Below, piece by piece: positions 33,507-41,868 of a DNA stretch of 47,080 nt. The notes beneath the pieces were generated by a model. It saw only the letters and a list, made by a program, of their open reading frames with translations. It did not search any database and was not told where the DNA came from. A program made the position numbers and the translations under genes. How positions within the stretch are numbered: the stretch's first letter is position 1; every line of letters starts with the position of its first letter. Source of the stretch: Deltaproteobacteria bacterium RBG_13_43_22 (GTDB taxonomy: Bacteria > Desulfobacterota > RBG-13-43-22); the NCBI GenBank assembly GCA_001797675.1, contig MGQB01000008.1:1-47080 (forward strand), read 5' to 3'.

Positions 33507-34320
33507 AACCATCAAAAGGGTTCTGAAAGGGTTTTTCATGGGAACCCTTTTTGGGATTTTTCTCCTGGGCATCTTTTTTCAGCTCCTGATCGTTCTTCCC
33601 GTCATTTTGGTTTTAGACAGAATTATTGGACCCAAGCCCATTCGGATGCAAAGGGTGATTCGGATCCTGGTGAGTCTGTGGCTTTCCTTATTGAGCGGAG
33701 GCGGGCTGCTCAAGGCCCGGGCAATAAAAGGGAAACCCATGGATGGGCCTTGCGTGATTGTTTCCAATCACCCCGGTCTCTTTGATGTGCTTTTTCTGAT
33801 TCGGGATGTTCCGCGCATGTCTGTCATGGTCAAGAGATCCCTGGCCGCCAAACTTCCCCTTAGTCCGGTTTTTAGCTCGGCAGGGTATGTTCTTTCCCCT
33901 GATTTTGAACAAAGGGGTCCTTTTCAATGTCTGGAAGAGGCCAAGGGAAAGGTCCTCTCAGGATACAGGTTCATGATCTTTCCGGAAGCAACCCGGTCTC
34001 CCAAAGAGGGTTTGGGCCGATTCAATCCAGGGGCCTTCTTGCTGGCTAGGTTGTCGAACGTGCCGGTTCAGCCGTTGCTGATAAGAAACGATCCGCCTTT
34101 TCTTCCCAGAGAAGACAAATGGTATTTCCCTCCCTCCGGGATCTCAAACCTGACCATCGAGTTCTGGGAGCCCATAGCCCCTCCCGGGCCCGGGAAGGAA
34201 CGGGAGTTTGCCGGGGATTTGGAGGCCCGGTATAAAAAGGCCCTGGGCTTGGTACCCAATAAAAACACCGATCCGAAAACAGGAAAAGGAAATGAAATCG
34301 AACGAACCTCTTCCATCTGA
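33499..34320 (+). CDS. PlsC-like 1-acyl-glycerol-3-phosphate acyltransferase
   Basis: A 273-residue membrane-bound acyltransferase. Two hydrophobic helices occupy about 10-42 and 52-68, then S-N-H-P-G-L-F-D gives the H-x4-D catalytic motif and F-P-E-A-T-R-S the substrate-binding motif. The family adds the second acyl chain to lysophosphatidic acid, which would follow PlsY. Its start overlaps the stop of the kinase fusion by eight bases, so both are coupled. The C-terminal tail, overlapped by the next gene for 29 bases, is low in conservation. Confidence 0.88.
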   Translation: MFETIKRVLKGFFMGTLFGIFLLGIFFQLLIVLPVILVLDRIIGPKPIRMQRVIRILVSLWLSLLSGGGLLKARAIKGKPMDGPCVIVSNHPGLFDVLFLIRDVPRMSVMVKRSLAAKLPLSPVFSSAGYVLSPDFEQRGPFQCLEEAKGKVLSGYRFMIFPEATRSPKEGLGRFNPGAFLLARLSNVPVQPLLIRNDPPFLPREDKWYFPPSGISNLTIEFWEPIAPPGPGKEREFAGDLEARYKKALGLVPNKNTDPKTGKGNEIERTSSI

Positions 34321-34753
34321 ACCGTTGATTCCTCACCGCCGTCGAATGAAACTTATCGATTGGGTAAGGAGACCGATGGAGAATGGTCTGGAGGCCGGGG
34401 CGACTGTCAGCGATCAGTGGCCTCTGATCAGGGACGGAAGCGTGAGCTCGATTATATGTGTTGAACTGGCGGCCCAAGCCATTGCCGCTCTGAGTACCTG
34501 GCGCCGCGGAGAAGGGGCCAAAGCGCGGCTTGGACTGCTGGTTGGCATCAAAGAAGCGGAATTCTCATCTTCCAACGTTCCAATTGGAACCGAGCTTATT
34601 ATACAGGTTACTGAAATGTATCATGTTGGAGAATACGCTGTATTTGAAGGCACGGTTAACTCGGATTCCAAGTTATTCTGTAAAATGGTTATTCAGGTCA
34701 TGGAACCGGAGGAGGAAGTTTTAAAAGAACTCATGTCTCGGCAAAGGATTTAA
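34292..34753 (+). CDS. ApeP-type FabA/FabZ-like dehydratase
   Basis: A 153-residue hotdog-fold protein. L-I-P-H-R-R-R-M-K-L-I-D-W-V fits the N-terminal L-P-H-R-x-P-M-x-L-L-D motif of ApeP-like dehydratases, with the active-site His; I-C-V-E-L-A-A-Q places the acidic residue in the central helix. ATG at 34292 was chosen because an AGGAAAAGGA lies just upstream; the longer frame reads back into the acyltransferase gene. It is the second dehydratase of the cluster. Confidence 0.82.
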   Translation: MKSNEPLPSEPLIPHRRRMKLIDWVRRPMENGLEAGATVSDQWPLIRDGSVSSIICVELAAQAIAALSTWRRGEGAKARLGLLVGIKEAEFSSSNVPIGTELIIQVTEMYHVGEYAVFEGTVNSDSKLFCKMVIQVMEPEEEVLKELMSRQRI

Positions 34754-34818
34754 TCGAAGTCAATAATTGAATGGTAAACTTTAATAGAGCATGATGGAGG
34801 GGGGAAGGAGGGGGGGAA

Positions 34819-35556
34819 TTGAAGCCTTTATTGTCCAATCAAGTCGCCTTGGTAACAGGCGGGGGCCGGGGAATCGGACAGGCCATTTGCCTGGAACTGG
34901 CCAAGAACGGTTCTTATGTGATTGTCAATTTTCGCTCCGACCGGAAATCCGCAGAACAGACCTTGGGGCTCATTCTCCAGACCGGAGGAAAGGGAGAAAC
35001 AGTCTGTTTTGATGTGACTGATCCAATGGAGACCGAAAAAAATATTGATGCCCTTTTAAAATGCCACGGGACCATCGATATCCTAATAAACAATGCCGGG
35101 GTGGCGGCGGACAGTCTTTTTGTCCTTATGTCTTCCGAGGAATGGACCCAGGTCCTTAATACCACCTTGCAGGGCTTTTATAATGTCACCAAGCCTGTTC
35201 TTAAACAGATGGTCACAAAGAAGCGAGGTTTTATTGTTGCCATCTCTTCGGTGTCTGCCAGACTCGGCCATCGTGGTCAGACCAACTACTCGGCAGCCAA
35301 GGCCGGTCTCGAAGGGGCCTGCCGATCCCTGGCCGCAGAGGTGGCCCGTTTGGGCATTCGGGTCAACGTAGTGGCCCCGGGACTGATAGAAACCGAAATG
35401 ATTCAGGATTTCCCCAGGGAAATGATAAAACAGATCATACCGATGGGCCGGGTGGGTCTTCCGGAAGAGGTGGCCAGGGTTGTTAGATTCTTGTGCTCCG
35501 ATGATGCCTCCTATATAACCGGTCAAGTTATCTCAGTAAATGGAGGCATGATTTAG
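34819..35556 (+). CDS. 3-oxoacyl-ACP reductase (FabG-like)
   Basis: A 245-residue SDR. The N-terminal T-G-G-G-R-G-I-G-Q motif binds NADP(H), N-N-A-G is at about 92, and the catalytic Ser and Tyr-Lys lie in S-S-V-S and N-Y-S-A-A-K-A-G. The C-terminus ends G-Q-V-I-S-V-N-G-G-M as in FabG. TTG start at 34819 with a GGAGGGGGG stretch just upstream. It would reduce the 3-ketoacyl-ACP made by the ketosynthase at 38166-39401, supplying the substrate for the dehydratases. Confidence 0.93.
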   Translation: MKPLLSNQVALVTGGGRGIGQAICLELAKNGSYVIVNFRSDRKSAEQTLGLILQTGGKGETVCFDVTDPMETEKNIDALLKCHGTIDILINNAGVAADSLFVLMSSEEWTQVLNTTLQGFYNVTKPVLKQMVTKKRGFIVAISSVSARLGHRGQTNYSAAKAGLEGACRSLAAEVARLGIRVNVVAPGLIETEMIQDFPREMIKQIIPMGRVGLPEEVARVVRFLCSDDASYITGQVISVNGGMI

Positions 35557-35566
35557 AGGTTTTCGG

Positions 35567-36193
35567 ATGGAAAAAACCAGAATGAAAAGATTCCTGTTTT
35601 TCAGTATCCCAATAATCATAAGCCTTCTCTCCGCGGAAGCCGGATCTGACCAGGAATGGGCCTCGTTGAAGGAGGCCGCCAAAAACATCCGGTCCGTGAA
35701 ATCGGAATTCCTTCAGAAGAGAATCCTTCCGATCCTCACAAAACCCCTTCGCTCTGAAGGAAGGGTTTTTTTTCAGACCCCCGGTTCTTTGAGATGGGAG
35801 TATCTCAACCCGCTTCGCAGTGTCATGCTCCAAAAAGGGGATACCATCAGGCTCTATCATTTTTCAGAGGGAGAGTGGAAACCGGAAATGACCCAGGCTG
35901 TTGAGGTAAGACGGATGGTCATTGCTGAAATCAGCCGATGGTTTCAGGGCCGCTTCGATGAAAGCAAGATTTTCAAAAATCTCTATGTCCCCGGCCCTCC
36001 GGTGCGAATCCTCCTGACCCCCAAAGAGGGGGTTGATAAGTTTATCCGCCGAATTGAGATCTTTCCGGGGACGAGACCAGGGGTCATTGAGCGGGTGGAG
36101 ATCGAAGAACCCGGAGGTTCCCGGACTTCAATCGAGTTCAGGAAGACGGAAATCAATCCCAATCTCCCGTCGGAGATTTTCGAGAAGCCATGA
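35567..36193 (+). CDS. LolA-like outer-membrane lipoprotein carrier protein
   Basis: A 208-residue secreted protein with a hydrophobic signal peptide (about residues 8-25). The core resembles LolA: S-V-K-S-E-F-L-Q-K, F-F-Q-T-P-G-S-L-R-W-E-Y, then the periplasmic beta half-barrel with R-I-E-I-F-P-G. LolA-like proteins of aryl-polyene clusters are thought to carry the hydrophobic product or its lipid anchor across the periplasm. Its stop overlaps the next gene (ATGA). Confidence 0.86.
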   Translation: MEKTRMKRFLFFSIPIIISLLSAEAGSDQEWASLKEAAKNIRSVKSEFLQKRILPILTKPLRSEGRVFFQTPGSLRWEYLNPLRSVMLQKGDTIRLYHFSEGEWKPEMTQAVEVRRMVIAEISRWFQGRFDESKIFKNLYVPGPPVRILLTPKEGVDKFIRRIEIFPGTRPGVIERVEIEEPGGSRTSIEFRKTEINPNLPSEIFEKP

Positions 36194-36849
36194 TCCGAAG
36201 GAAAATTCTATTTATCGGTCTCCTGGGATCTCTCTTCCAAATTTTTCTAGGATGTGTCCCCCTAACCAAAACAATCCTAAGTCCCGGTTCTCCAGAAGAT
36301 CTCACGACCTGTACCAATGTTTTTCCGGTCGGACCCTGGGAATCCGTCCACAAGATCGAGGCCGTCATCACTGGAGGCGTTTCTTTTTCACTTTTGGGGG
36401 TCACCAGGGGGGACCCTAACAAACGCAGACTCCATAGTTTTTTGCTGACCCCCGAGGGATTCATTTTATTTGAAGGTCTGCTGGGGGAAGATGGGATGAC
36501 CATACAAAAGGCCGTGTCCCCCTTTGACTCGCCGGCCTTTGCCGGAGGATTGATGGAGGACGTGAAAGGCCTGTTCCTTCCTCCTCCGGGTAAGCCCGCA
36601 AGATGGGGAAGGACAGCCGACGGCACCAGGGTCTGTTTATGGGAAGGGCCTGACGGTTTTGAAACGGAGTTCTGGGAGGCAAAGGACCAGGACCGGCAGA
36701 TCCTGCTCCGGGACGATCTGGGTGAGGTGATCAAAGAGGTTTCCCTGAAAGGGCCGTTTGTCAATGGTCTGGCCTCTTATATAGAACTCCGCGCATCCAA
36801 ACCGCTACCCTATAAACTCAAGATGACCCTGCTGCAGATTAGTCCTTGA
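36190..36849 (+). CDS. Cluster-associated lipoprotein, DUF3261-like
   Basis: A 219-residue protein with a lipoprotein signal peptide ending I-F-L-G-C, so the mature chain should begin with a lipidated Cys at residue 22. No catalytic motif is visible. Size, signal type and position directly after a LolA-like gene fit the DUF3261-type lipoproteins of aryl-polyene clusters, but the match is by context and overall pattern rather than diagnostic residues. Confidence 0.7.
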   Translation: MIRRKILFIGLLGSLFQIFLGCVPLTKTILSPGSPEDLTTCTNVFPVGPWESVHKIEAVITGGVSFSLLGVTRGDPNKRRLHSFLLTPEGFILFEGLLGEDGMTIQKAVSPFDSPAFAGGLMEDVKGLFLPPPGKPARWGRTADGTRVCLWEGPDGFETEFWEAKDQDRQILLRDDLGEVIKEVSLKGPFVNGLASYIELRASKPLPYKLKMTLLQISP

Positions 36850-36915
36850 CAATTTTTTTCCGGCTTCCCGCCTTCAGGATCTCGAAAAATATGGCAGCCA
36901 CTTTTTTCAAATCCA

Positions 36916-37581
36916 TCAAGGTTCACCACAACAGACCAGGGAGATTACCTGTCCATCCCCCTCCCCATGGTTTACAGAATAAGTCTTGTCCTCGAAGGTC
37001 ATCACACTTTTTTCAATATCCCCTTTGATTACTTCCACTTCCCGAAAGGCCTGAAAAAGATGGAGCCCCAAGGCCTTGGCTGCTGCCTCCTTGATGGTCC
37101 AGACCCGTGTTGCGGTTTTTCCCGGATCAAGGGTCGATTGTGAAAACAGTAGTTGCTCACTTGGTGATAGAAAAAGGTGCCTTATTCTTATGATCTTGTT
37201 GGAGACCGCCTCTATATCCACACCAACCGGATGCCTGTGGGCGACGGCTACGACAAACCGGTCGCTGTGAGAGACCGAACAATATAAACCACTCTGATCG
37301 AGGCAAGGGGTCTCGTTATCAGACCCAAGGGTTTCAATGGTGTGGTCGGGCCGGCTTTCGTCTATAAGGCCTATTTGTCGGGATAGATCCTTTAGAGCTA
37401 TCCTGGCTGCAGTGAAACTTTTCCTCCTTCGCGGCCCCATTTTTAAGACCTTTTCCATTTCACGTGGGGTGAAGAGATACCCTTCAATAGGGAAAAGGGT
37501 TTCAATCTCGAGGAGCGTCAGGCCAAGACAAGCCTCTCGGAGTCGTTCGATTCCCGACCAGGAGGAGGCGGTCTTAGTCAT
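36916..37581 (-). CDS. Sfp-type 4'-phosphopantetheinyl transferase
   Basis: A 221-residue protein with P-V-G-V-D-I-E-A-V (Mg-binding Asp and Glu) and W-T-I-K-E-A-A-A-K-A-L-G, the two signature motifs of Sfp-type PPTases. It attaches phosphopantetheine to the cluster ACPs. It is the only minus-strand gene within the plus-strand block, transcribed divergently from the thioesterase. The ATG at 37581 is chosen tentatively; a TTG at 37614 would add 11 residues, and neither has a clear Shine-Dalgarno. Confidence 0.9.
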   Translation of the reverse strand: MTKTASSWSGIERLREACLGLTLLEIETLFPIEGYLFTPREMEKVLKMGPRRRKSFTAARIALKDLSRQIGLIDESRPDHTIETLGSDNETPCLDQSGLYCSVSHSDRFVVAVAHRHPVGVDIEAVSNKIIRIRHLFLSPSEQLLFSQSTLDPGKTATRVWTIKEAAAKALGLHLFQAFREVEVIKGDIEKSVMTFEDKTYSVNHGEGDGQVISLVCCGEP

Positions 37582-37646
37582 TATAAGAGGGAAAGTAAAT
37601 TCGGTTAAGGACAAAGGAATTCGGCTTTCATTTATGTCATGAAAAG

Positions 37647-37719
37647 ATAATAGAAGATAAGCGGATTCCTTGTCAATTTAAACATGATCCTTGACAATAG
37701 GACGGCCTTCAATTAAAAA
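37647..37719. promoter_or_regulatory. Divergent promoters between PPTase and thioesterase
   Basis: On the minus strand TTGACA (37676-37671) is followed after 18 bases by TATTAT (37652-37647), reading toward the PPTase gene. On the plus strand TTGACA (37691-37696) is followed after 17 bases by TAAAAA (37714-37719), reading toward the thioesterase. The two -35 boxes form an exact inverted pair (TTGTCAA at 37670-37676, TTGACAA at 37691-37697) 21 bases apart, two helical turns, so one regulator dimer could cover both. Confidence 0.6.
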
Positions 37720-37759
37720 TTAGAAGTATTTTAAGATGAATTCGTAATTGGTGAAATAA

Positions 37760-38179
37760 ATGGTTCAATCCGTTTCGGCCAGCGTCAGACTGAAGGTGCC
37801 TTTTTATGATGTGGACATCATGCAAATCGTCTGGAATGGTCATTACCTGAAATACTTTGAAGTGGCCAGGCAGGCCCTTTTTAGTGAATGTGGATTGGAT
37901 TTAGGCCGCTACCTGGAAGAGAAGAAATACGCCTTTCCGGTTATTCGCTCTACGGTGAAACATATACGACCGTTAAGGCTGGGAGACGAGTTTATCTGTA
38001 CGGCGTTGCTCAAAGAGGCGAGAATCAAAATTGTTTTGGATTTTGAAATCAAGCTGACCGCCAATGGTCAACTTTGCGCCAAGGGCCAAAGTGAACAGGC
38101 AGCCCTTCTCTTGCCGGAGATGGAGATGGCCTTTAAGATACCGGAAGAAATTCAAAAGGCTTTATATGGAAAACAATAG
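37760..38179 (+). CDS. 4-hydroxybenzoyl-CoA-type acyl thioesterase
   Basis: A 139-residue hotdog thioesterase of the YbgC/FadM type. The N-terminal Y-D-V-D-I-M-Q-I-V-W-N-G-H-Y-L-K-Y motif contains the catalytic Asp. It could hydrolyse an acyl-ACP to a free fatty acid, the substrate of the kinase fusion at 31764-33506. ATG start at 37760. Its 3-prime end overlaps the ketosynthase by 14 bases. Confidence 0.87.
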   Translation: MVQSVSASVRLKVPFYDVDIMQIVWNGHYLKYFEVARQALFSECGLDLGRYLEEKKYAFPVIRSTVKHIRPLRLGDEFICTALLKEARIKIVLDFEIKLTANGQLCAKGQSEQAALLLPEMEMAFKIPEEIQKALYGKQ

Positions 38180-39401
38180 AAGAGTTGTCGTTGTCGGAAT
38201 GGGTATCCGGTCTCCTATCGGCAATACCCTTGATGAATTCGAAAAATCCCTTAAAGAAGGTCGAAGCGGGATAAGCACAATGCCCGAATGGGAAGATGTC
38301 AAGCGTTTGCGTACCCGTGTGGCCGGATTGTGTCATATTGAAGGTCAAGAGGATTTGATCCCCAGAACATCCCGACGAAGCATGGGCCGAGTGGCAATCC
38401 TGGCGGCCCTTTCAGCTATGGACGCCGTCAAGGCCTCAGGCCTGAGCGAAGATGAAATAGCTTCATCGATTTGTGGGGTCTCTTTCGGATCAACCGAAGG
38501 AAGTATCGGCAATCACATGGATTATATTCGCAAGATGCTCCTGAACCGGACCCTTGAAGGCATTCCTGCATCGTGGTATCTGAAATGTATGAGCCATACC
38601 TGTGCGGGAAATATCTCCATTCTATTTCAGACTCGGGGACCTTTTATTGCCTCTTGTACGGCCTGCACTTCGGGTTCCCAGGGGATAGGATTCGGATACG
38701 AGGCCATTAAAAGCGGAAAGGCCGACATCATGATAACCGGTGGGGCGGAAGAAGTGGATTTCTTGTCAGCCGCCGTCTTCGACTTAATGATGGCCACCTC
38801 TTCCAACTTTAATGACCGGCCATCGGAGACTCCTCGCCCCTTTGATTCCGATCGAGACGGATTAGTAGTGGCCGAGGGTGCAGCGACCTTGATCCTTGAG
38901 GAATACGAACGGGCCAAGAAACGAGGTGCTCCGATTTTCGGCGAGATCGAAGGCTTCTGGACCAATGGCAGCGGCCAGCATCTGACCAACTCGGATGCCC
39001 GGTCTATGGAAGAATGCATGCTATCGGCCCTGAAAGATGCCCGGCGTAATCCCGCCGAAATCCAGCATGTCAACGCTCATGCAACGGCAACGAGTCATGG
39101 AGATGAGATTGAGGCCATCGTCACCAACAAAATTTTCGGCCCGGATGTTCCGGTTACCTCCCTTAAAGGATATATGGGCCACACTATGGGGGCCTGCGGG
39201 GCTATCGAGGCTGTTGCCACTCTTTTAATGATGCGTCACGGCTTCATGGCCTCTACGCTGAATCTTGAAAATCCCGACCCGGCCCTCCCCCCGTTAAAAC
39301 ACGTGATAGGCGAATTTTTGAAGCAACGCTTCAGTCTGGGTATAAGCAATAATTTCGCCTTCGGCGGGGTCAATACCTCCTTGATTTTAAGCTTGACTTG
39401 A
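38166..39401 (+). CDS. 3-oxoacyl-ACP synthase (KAS I/II family)
   Basis: A 411-residue ketosynthase that extends the chain with malonyl-ACP. C167 in C-T-A-C-T-S-G-S-Q is the nucleophile; the two His lie in N-A-H-A-T-A-T-S-H-G-D and in Y-M-G-H-T-M-G-A-C-G. The C-terminal G-I-S-N-N-F-A-F-G-G motif is intact. ATG at 38166 was chosen because the protein begins with V-V-V-V-G-M-G-I as relatives do; the longer frame would read back through the thioesterase. It is the only ketosynthase in the window: no chain-length factor partner is seen. Confidence 0.93.
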   Translation: MENNRRVVVVGMGIRSPIGNTLDEFEKSLKEGRSGISTMPEWEDVKRLRTRVAGLCHIEGQEDLIPRTSRRSMGRVAILAALSAMDAVKASGLSEDEIASSICGVSFGSTEGSIGNHMDYIRKMLLNRTLEGIPASWYLKCMSHTCAGNISILFQTRGPFIASCTACTSGSQGIGFGYEAIKSGKADIMITGGAEEVDFLSAAVFDLMMATSSNFNDRPSETPRPFDSDRDGLVVAEGAATLILEEYERAKKRGAPIFGEIEGFWTNGSGQHLTNSDARSMEECMLSALKDARRNPAEIQHVNAHATATSHGDEIEAIVTNKIFGPDVPVTSLKGYMGHTMGACGAIEAVATLLMMRHGFMASTLNLENPDPALPPLKHVIGEFLKQRFSLGISNNFAFGGVNTSLILSLT

Positions 39402-39447
39402 CAGGAGTCGGTCAGGGGGGCAACGCCTGTTGAAGAAAGGAGATACT

Positions 39448-40047
39448 ATGAAGAATACATCATTTTCCTTAATCGTGATGTTTTTGTTTCTTCTATGTTC
39501 TTTGAACAATGCCCAGGGTGGTTTCATGGATATCTTCTCCGGGTTGACAGGGAGAACCAGTAATGACGCCAAAGTTTCGGCCGATAACTATTCACCGGAT
39601 GTGGCCAAGTCTTTATCCAGACTTAAGGGTAAACTTATTCATCTGGCCAGTTTTACGAATAATGCCGAGAATACCAAGCAATTTTCCTATCCCTCCGCTG
39701 AGGGTAAGTTCTTTTATGTCGTCGGCCACGGATCGGTTGAAAGTTATTTTTGGTACTGCTTCAAAAAAGGCCTCTTGTCGTCTGACATGAAAGTCTTAGA
39801 AGAATCCCCAACGGAACCGGTCCCTTCTCTTATGATCAAATTACAGTTTTTGACGGACAAACAATTTAAGGCTGAGGTGGTAGTAACCAGAGGGAAAAAC
39901 TTTTTTAAGAAAAAAATTGAGGAAAACTTTGAGCTCTCCAAGACCGATGATCGGGAAGAACTGGCCTTCAACGCCTACAAATTCATGGATATAATAATTG
40001 TTGCCGTCATGACCGACCCCGAAGTGGTCAAGGCCCTGGGTTATTAA
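39448..40047 (+). CDS. Hypothetical secreted protein of the lipid cluster
   Basis: A 199-residue protein with a clear signal peptide (about residues 5-23, ending N-A-Q-G), no lipobox Cys at the cleavage site, and no further membrane segment. The mature part is mixed alpha/beta with many Lys and Phe and no motif I recognise. ATG at 39448 was chosen because AAGGAG lies six bases upstream; a longer TTG start is less likely. It closes the plus-strand block 46 bases after the ketosynthase, so a periplasmic role with the cluster is likely. Confidence 0.72.
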   Translation: MKNTSFSLIVMFLFLLCSLNNAQGGFMDIFSGLTGRTSNDAKVSADNYSPDVAKSLSRLKGKLIHLASFTNNAENTKQFSYPSAEGKFFYVVGHGSVESYFWYCFKKGLLSSDMKVLEESPTEPVPSLMIKLQFLTDKQFKAEVVVTRGKNFFKKKIEENFELSKTDDREELAFNAYKFMDIIIVAVMTDPEVVKALGY

Positions 40048-40361
40048 TCAATCGCTTATCGCTTTGTTCCAATCTGTTTGAGGAAGAAGTTCGGCCTGGT
40101 AAACAACAAACAGGCTTTATGGGCGTTACGACAGTGGAGGACGTCCCTATTTCTCAACAACAGCGATAAACCCAGTTTTCTCTCTCCCGGGGGCAGTAAA
40201 CTCCCAAAGTTTCACAATAACAAGATTTTCTTGTTCGTGACTGCGCCCTCACTGTTGCCTATTCCGCCCAGTGGGTAATAAAGATGGGCCCATTTAATTT
40301 TTTGCGATGTTCATCTTTTTCAAAACTGACTCAATGGTGAGTAGATTCAATAGGCAATAAT
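40048..40361. other. Gap between the two convergent blocks; only a gene remnant
   Basis: The 314 bases between the last plus-strand cluster gene and the MipA/OmpV stop hold no intact gene. The only content I can name is the methyltransferase tail at 40147-40227. Confidence 0.5.
40147..40227 (-). pseudogene. Remnant of a methyltransferase C-terminus
   Basis: On the minus strand this stretch reads K-L-W-E-F-T-A-P-G-R-E-K-T-G-F-I-A-V-V and a stop, matching the C-terminal V-E-L-R-E-L-T-V-P-G-R-E-E-T-W-F-I-A-R-V of the methyltransferase at 41219-41868. The DNA also matches directly (CGATAAACC, CTCTCTCCCGGG). Upstream of this no methyltransferase sequence is recognised, so only about 25 codons of a third copy remain. 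Confidence 0.65.
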
Positions 40362-41222
40362 TTATTTCTCGGCTTCGACCAGGGTTTGCGATTCCCAGAA
40401 GAAATAGGAGATGGAAAAACCAGCCAGGATGGAGATGCTGGTTTTGACTAAGGGACTGTCGGAGAAAACCGCCCCGTTTAATAAATCGGCCCTGGCGAAT
40501 AGGTTCAGTCTGAACTTGTTGAAATCTTTTCCGAGAGAGGCGGATAGTTGCAGGCCGCCATACCCTCCAGTGGCCGAGTAGGCCGGCCGTGCGGGGGTGG
40601 CGTAGGCCTGGTCTACACGATAGTAATAATCATGAAAGGTTTGATCCCCAAAAACAAGTCCGAAGCCCATCCCCAGATTCCAACCTCTTCTTGTTCCCCT
40701 CTCAAACACATCAAGATTTAAGCATGGACTAAAGGTCCAACCCTGGTGGATCACATGGAGCAAATCGGTGGAAAAGACGGCTCTCCCCGGAAAATTGAAA
40801 GACACCTTATAACCCTTTTCTTTGTTTTCGGCCATCAATACCTCCAGTGAAGGTCCGATCTCAAAGGTGGGATCCAGGTTGGGCATGCCTTGGCGGGCCT
40901 TGTTTTTGGAGCTGTCAACCGGGACAGATCCATTAAGGCTAAAATCCAGTTTCAGGCGATCGGTCTTGAATAAAAGCCCGCGGATACTTTCCCGATCGAT
41001 CTTGAGTGTCTCGCCGCGATAAATTATATAAGGAAAGGGGAAAGCATACTTCCTGGATTCATCGGCTCCCCGATAATCGGGCATATACAGAAAACCTCCT
41101 CCAAGCCCTGCTTCCCAGAGAGGAGCCTGTTCACAACACGCCTGCCCGGGAATGAAGGAAAACAGGATCAACCATAAAATAATAATAAAAAATAGATGTT
41201 TTGTAATTTTCAGACTCCTCAC
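40362..41222 (-). CDS. MipA/OmpV-family outer-membrane protein
   Basis: A 286-residue protein with a signal peptide ending near G-Q-A-C-C-E, followed by the family start W-E-A-G-L-G-G-G-F-L-Y-M-P-D-Y-R-G-A-D and alternating beta strands to an aromatic-rich C-terminus. The family forms small outer-membrane barrels; some members scaffold murein enzymes. I chose a GTG at 41222 because it overlaps the methyltransferase stop as GTGA, which predicts coupling; a TTG at 41246 would add eight residues. Confidence 0.83.
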   Translation of the reverse strand: MRSLKITKHLFFIIILWLILFSFIPGQACCEQAPLWEAGLGGGFLYMPDYRGADESRKYAFPFPYIIYRGETLKIDRESIRGLLFKTDRLKLDFSLNGSVPVDSSKNKARQGMPNLDPTFEIGPSLEVLMAENKEKGYKVSFNFPGRAVFSTDLLHVIHQGWTFSPCLNLDVFERGTRRGWNLGMGFGLVFGDQTFHDYYYRVDQAYATPARPAYSATGGYGGLQLSASLGKDFNKFRLNLFARADLLNGAVFSDSPLVKTSISILAGFSISYFFWESQTLVEAEK

Positions 41223-41868
41223 TGACCGACACGTGCGATAAACCAAGTTTCCTCTCTCCCGGGGACGGTAAGCTCCCGAAGTTCCACCTTAAAGCCTGCT
41301 TGTTCGATGGTCCGGATAATTTGTTCTGCTCCCCTGAAATGATACTTCACCTCTTTAAGTTTTAATTTCGTCATTTTGACAAAACGAAAAAAACGGACTC
41401 CCTCTTTGGAAATGGTTACCCGGATGATCAGTTTCCCCTCCGATAAAAGTACCGACCGAATCCGACCCAGGAATTCTCTAAGCTCCCGGTCTGAAAGATT
41501 AAGTGAAGGACATCCAGATAGAGAACGGCATCGGCCGTTTCATTCTTCAAAAGCAGGTCCATAGCACCGCACGGCAGGACTTGGGTAGCGACCGTGGTCC
41601 GCGCTTTATCGGGCTCACGGGCCAGAAACTTCAGCTCCAGATAAATAGCCAGGAGCCAGACTGCAGCAATCCCATAACCGCAGCCCACATCGATCACTTT
41701 CCACCCTGGTCTCACAAAATCGGCCAGGCGGGGGAACATGGGATCCATGAAGATCTTGAACCGGACAAAGTGACGGGGAAATGGTTCAAGGTGTTTATAA
41801 GGCAGGAGGGCCGTTTGAAGATGTTCCTTTGATCCAACCTGTTCGGGAATAATTAAAGTGGTTTTCAT
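41219..41868 (-). pseudogene. SAM-dependent methyltransferase, frameshifted; paralogue of the exporter's fused domain
   Basis: Read through a frameshift, this gene encodes about 215 residues aligning with the C-terminal domain of the MMPL fusion: Y-K-H-L-E-P-F-P-R, D-P-M-F-P-R-L-A-D-F, D-V-G-C-G-Y-G (SAM motif I), R-E-P-D-K, Y-L-D-V-L-H. At about 41501 the frame changes: the original frame hits a stop near 41428, while the shifted frame continues L-S-D-R-E-L-R-E-F-L to a stop at 41219. The net change equals two extra bases (or one lost); the alignment favours two gained. A short internal deletion after V-A-T-Q-V-L is also possible. ATGA overlap with the GT2 gene upstream, GTGA overlap with MipA/OmpV downstream. 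Confidence 0.8.

Noticed and set aside
23119..40047. Calling the cluster a canonical aryl-polyene pigment cluster
   Set aside because: No aromatic starter enzyme and no KS/chain-length-factor pair are present, while lipid-assembly genes are added; only likeness is claimed.
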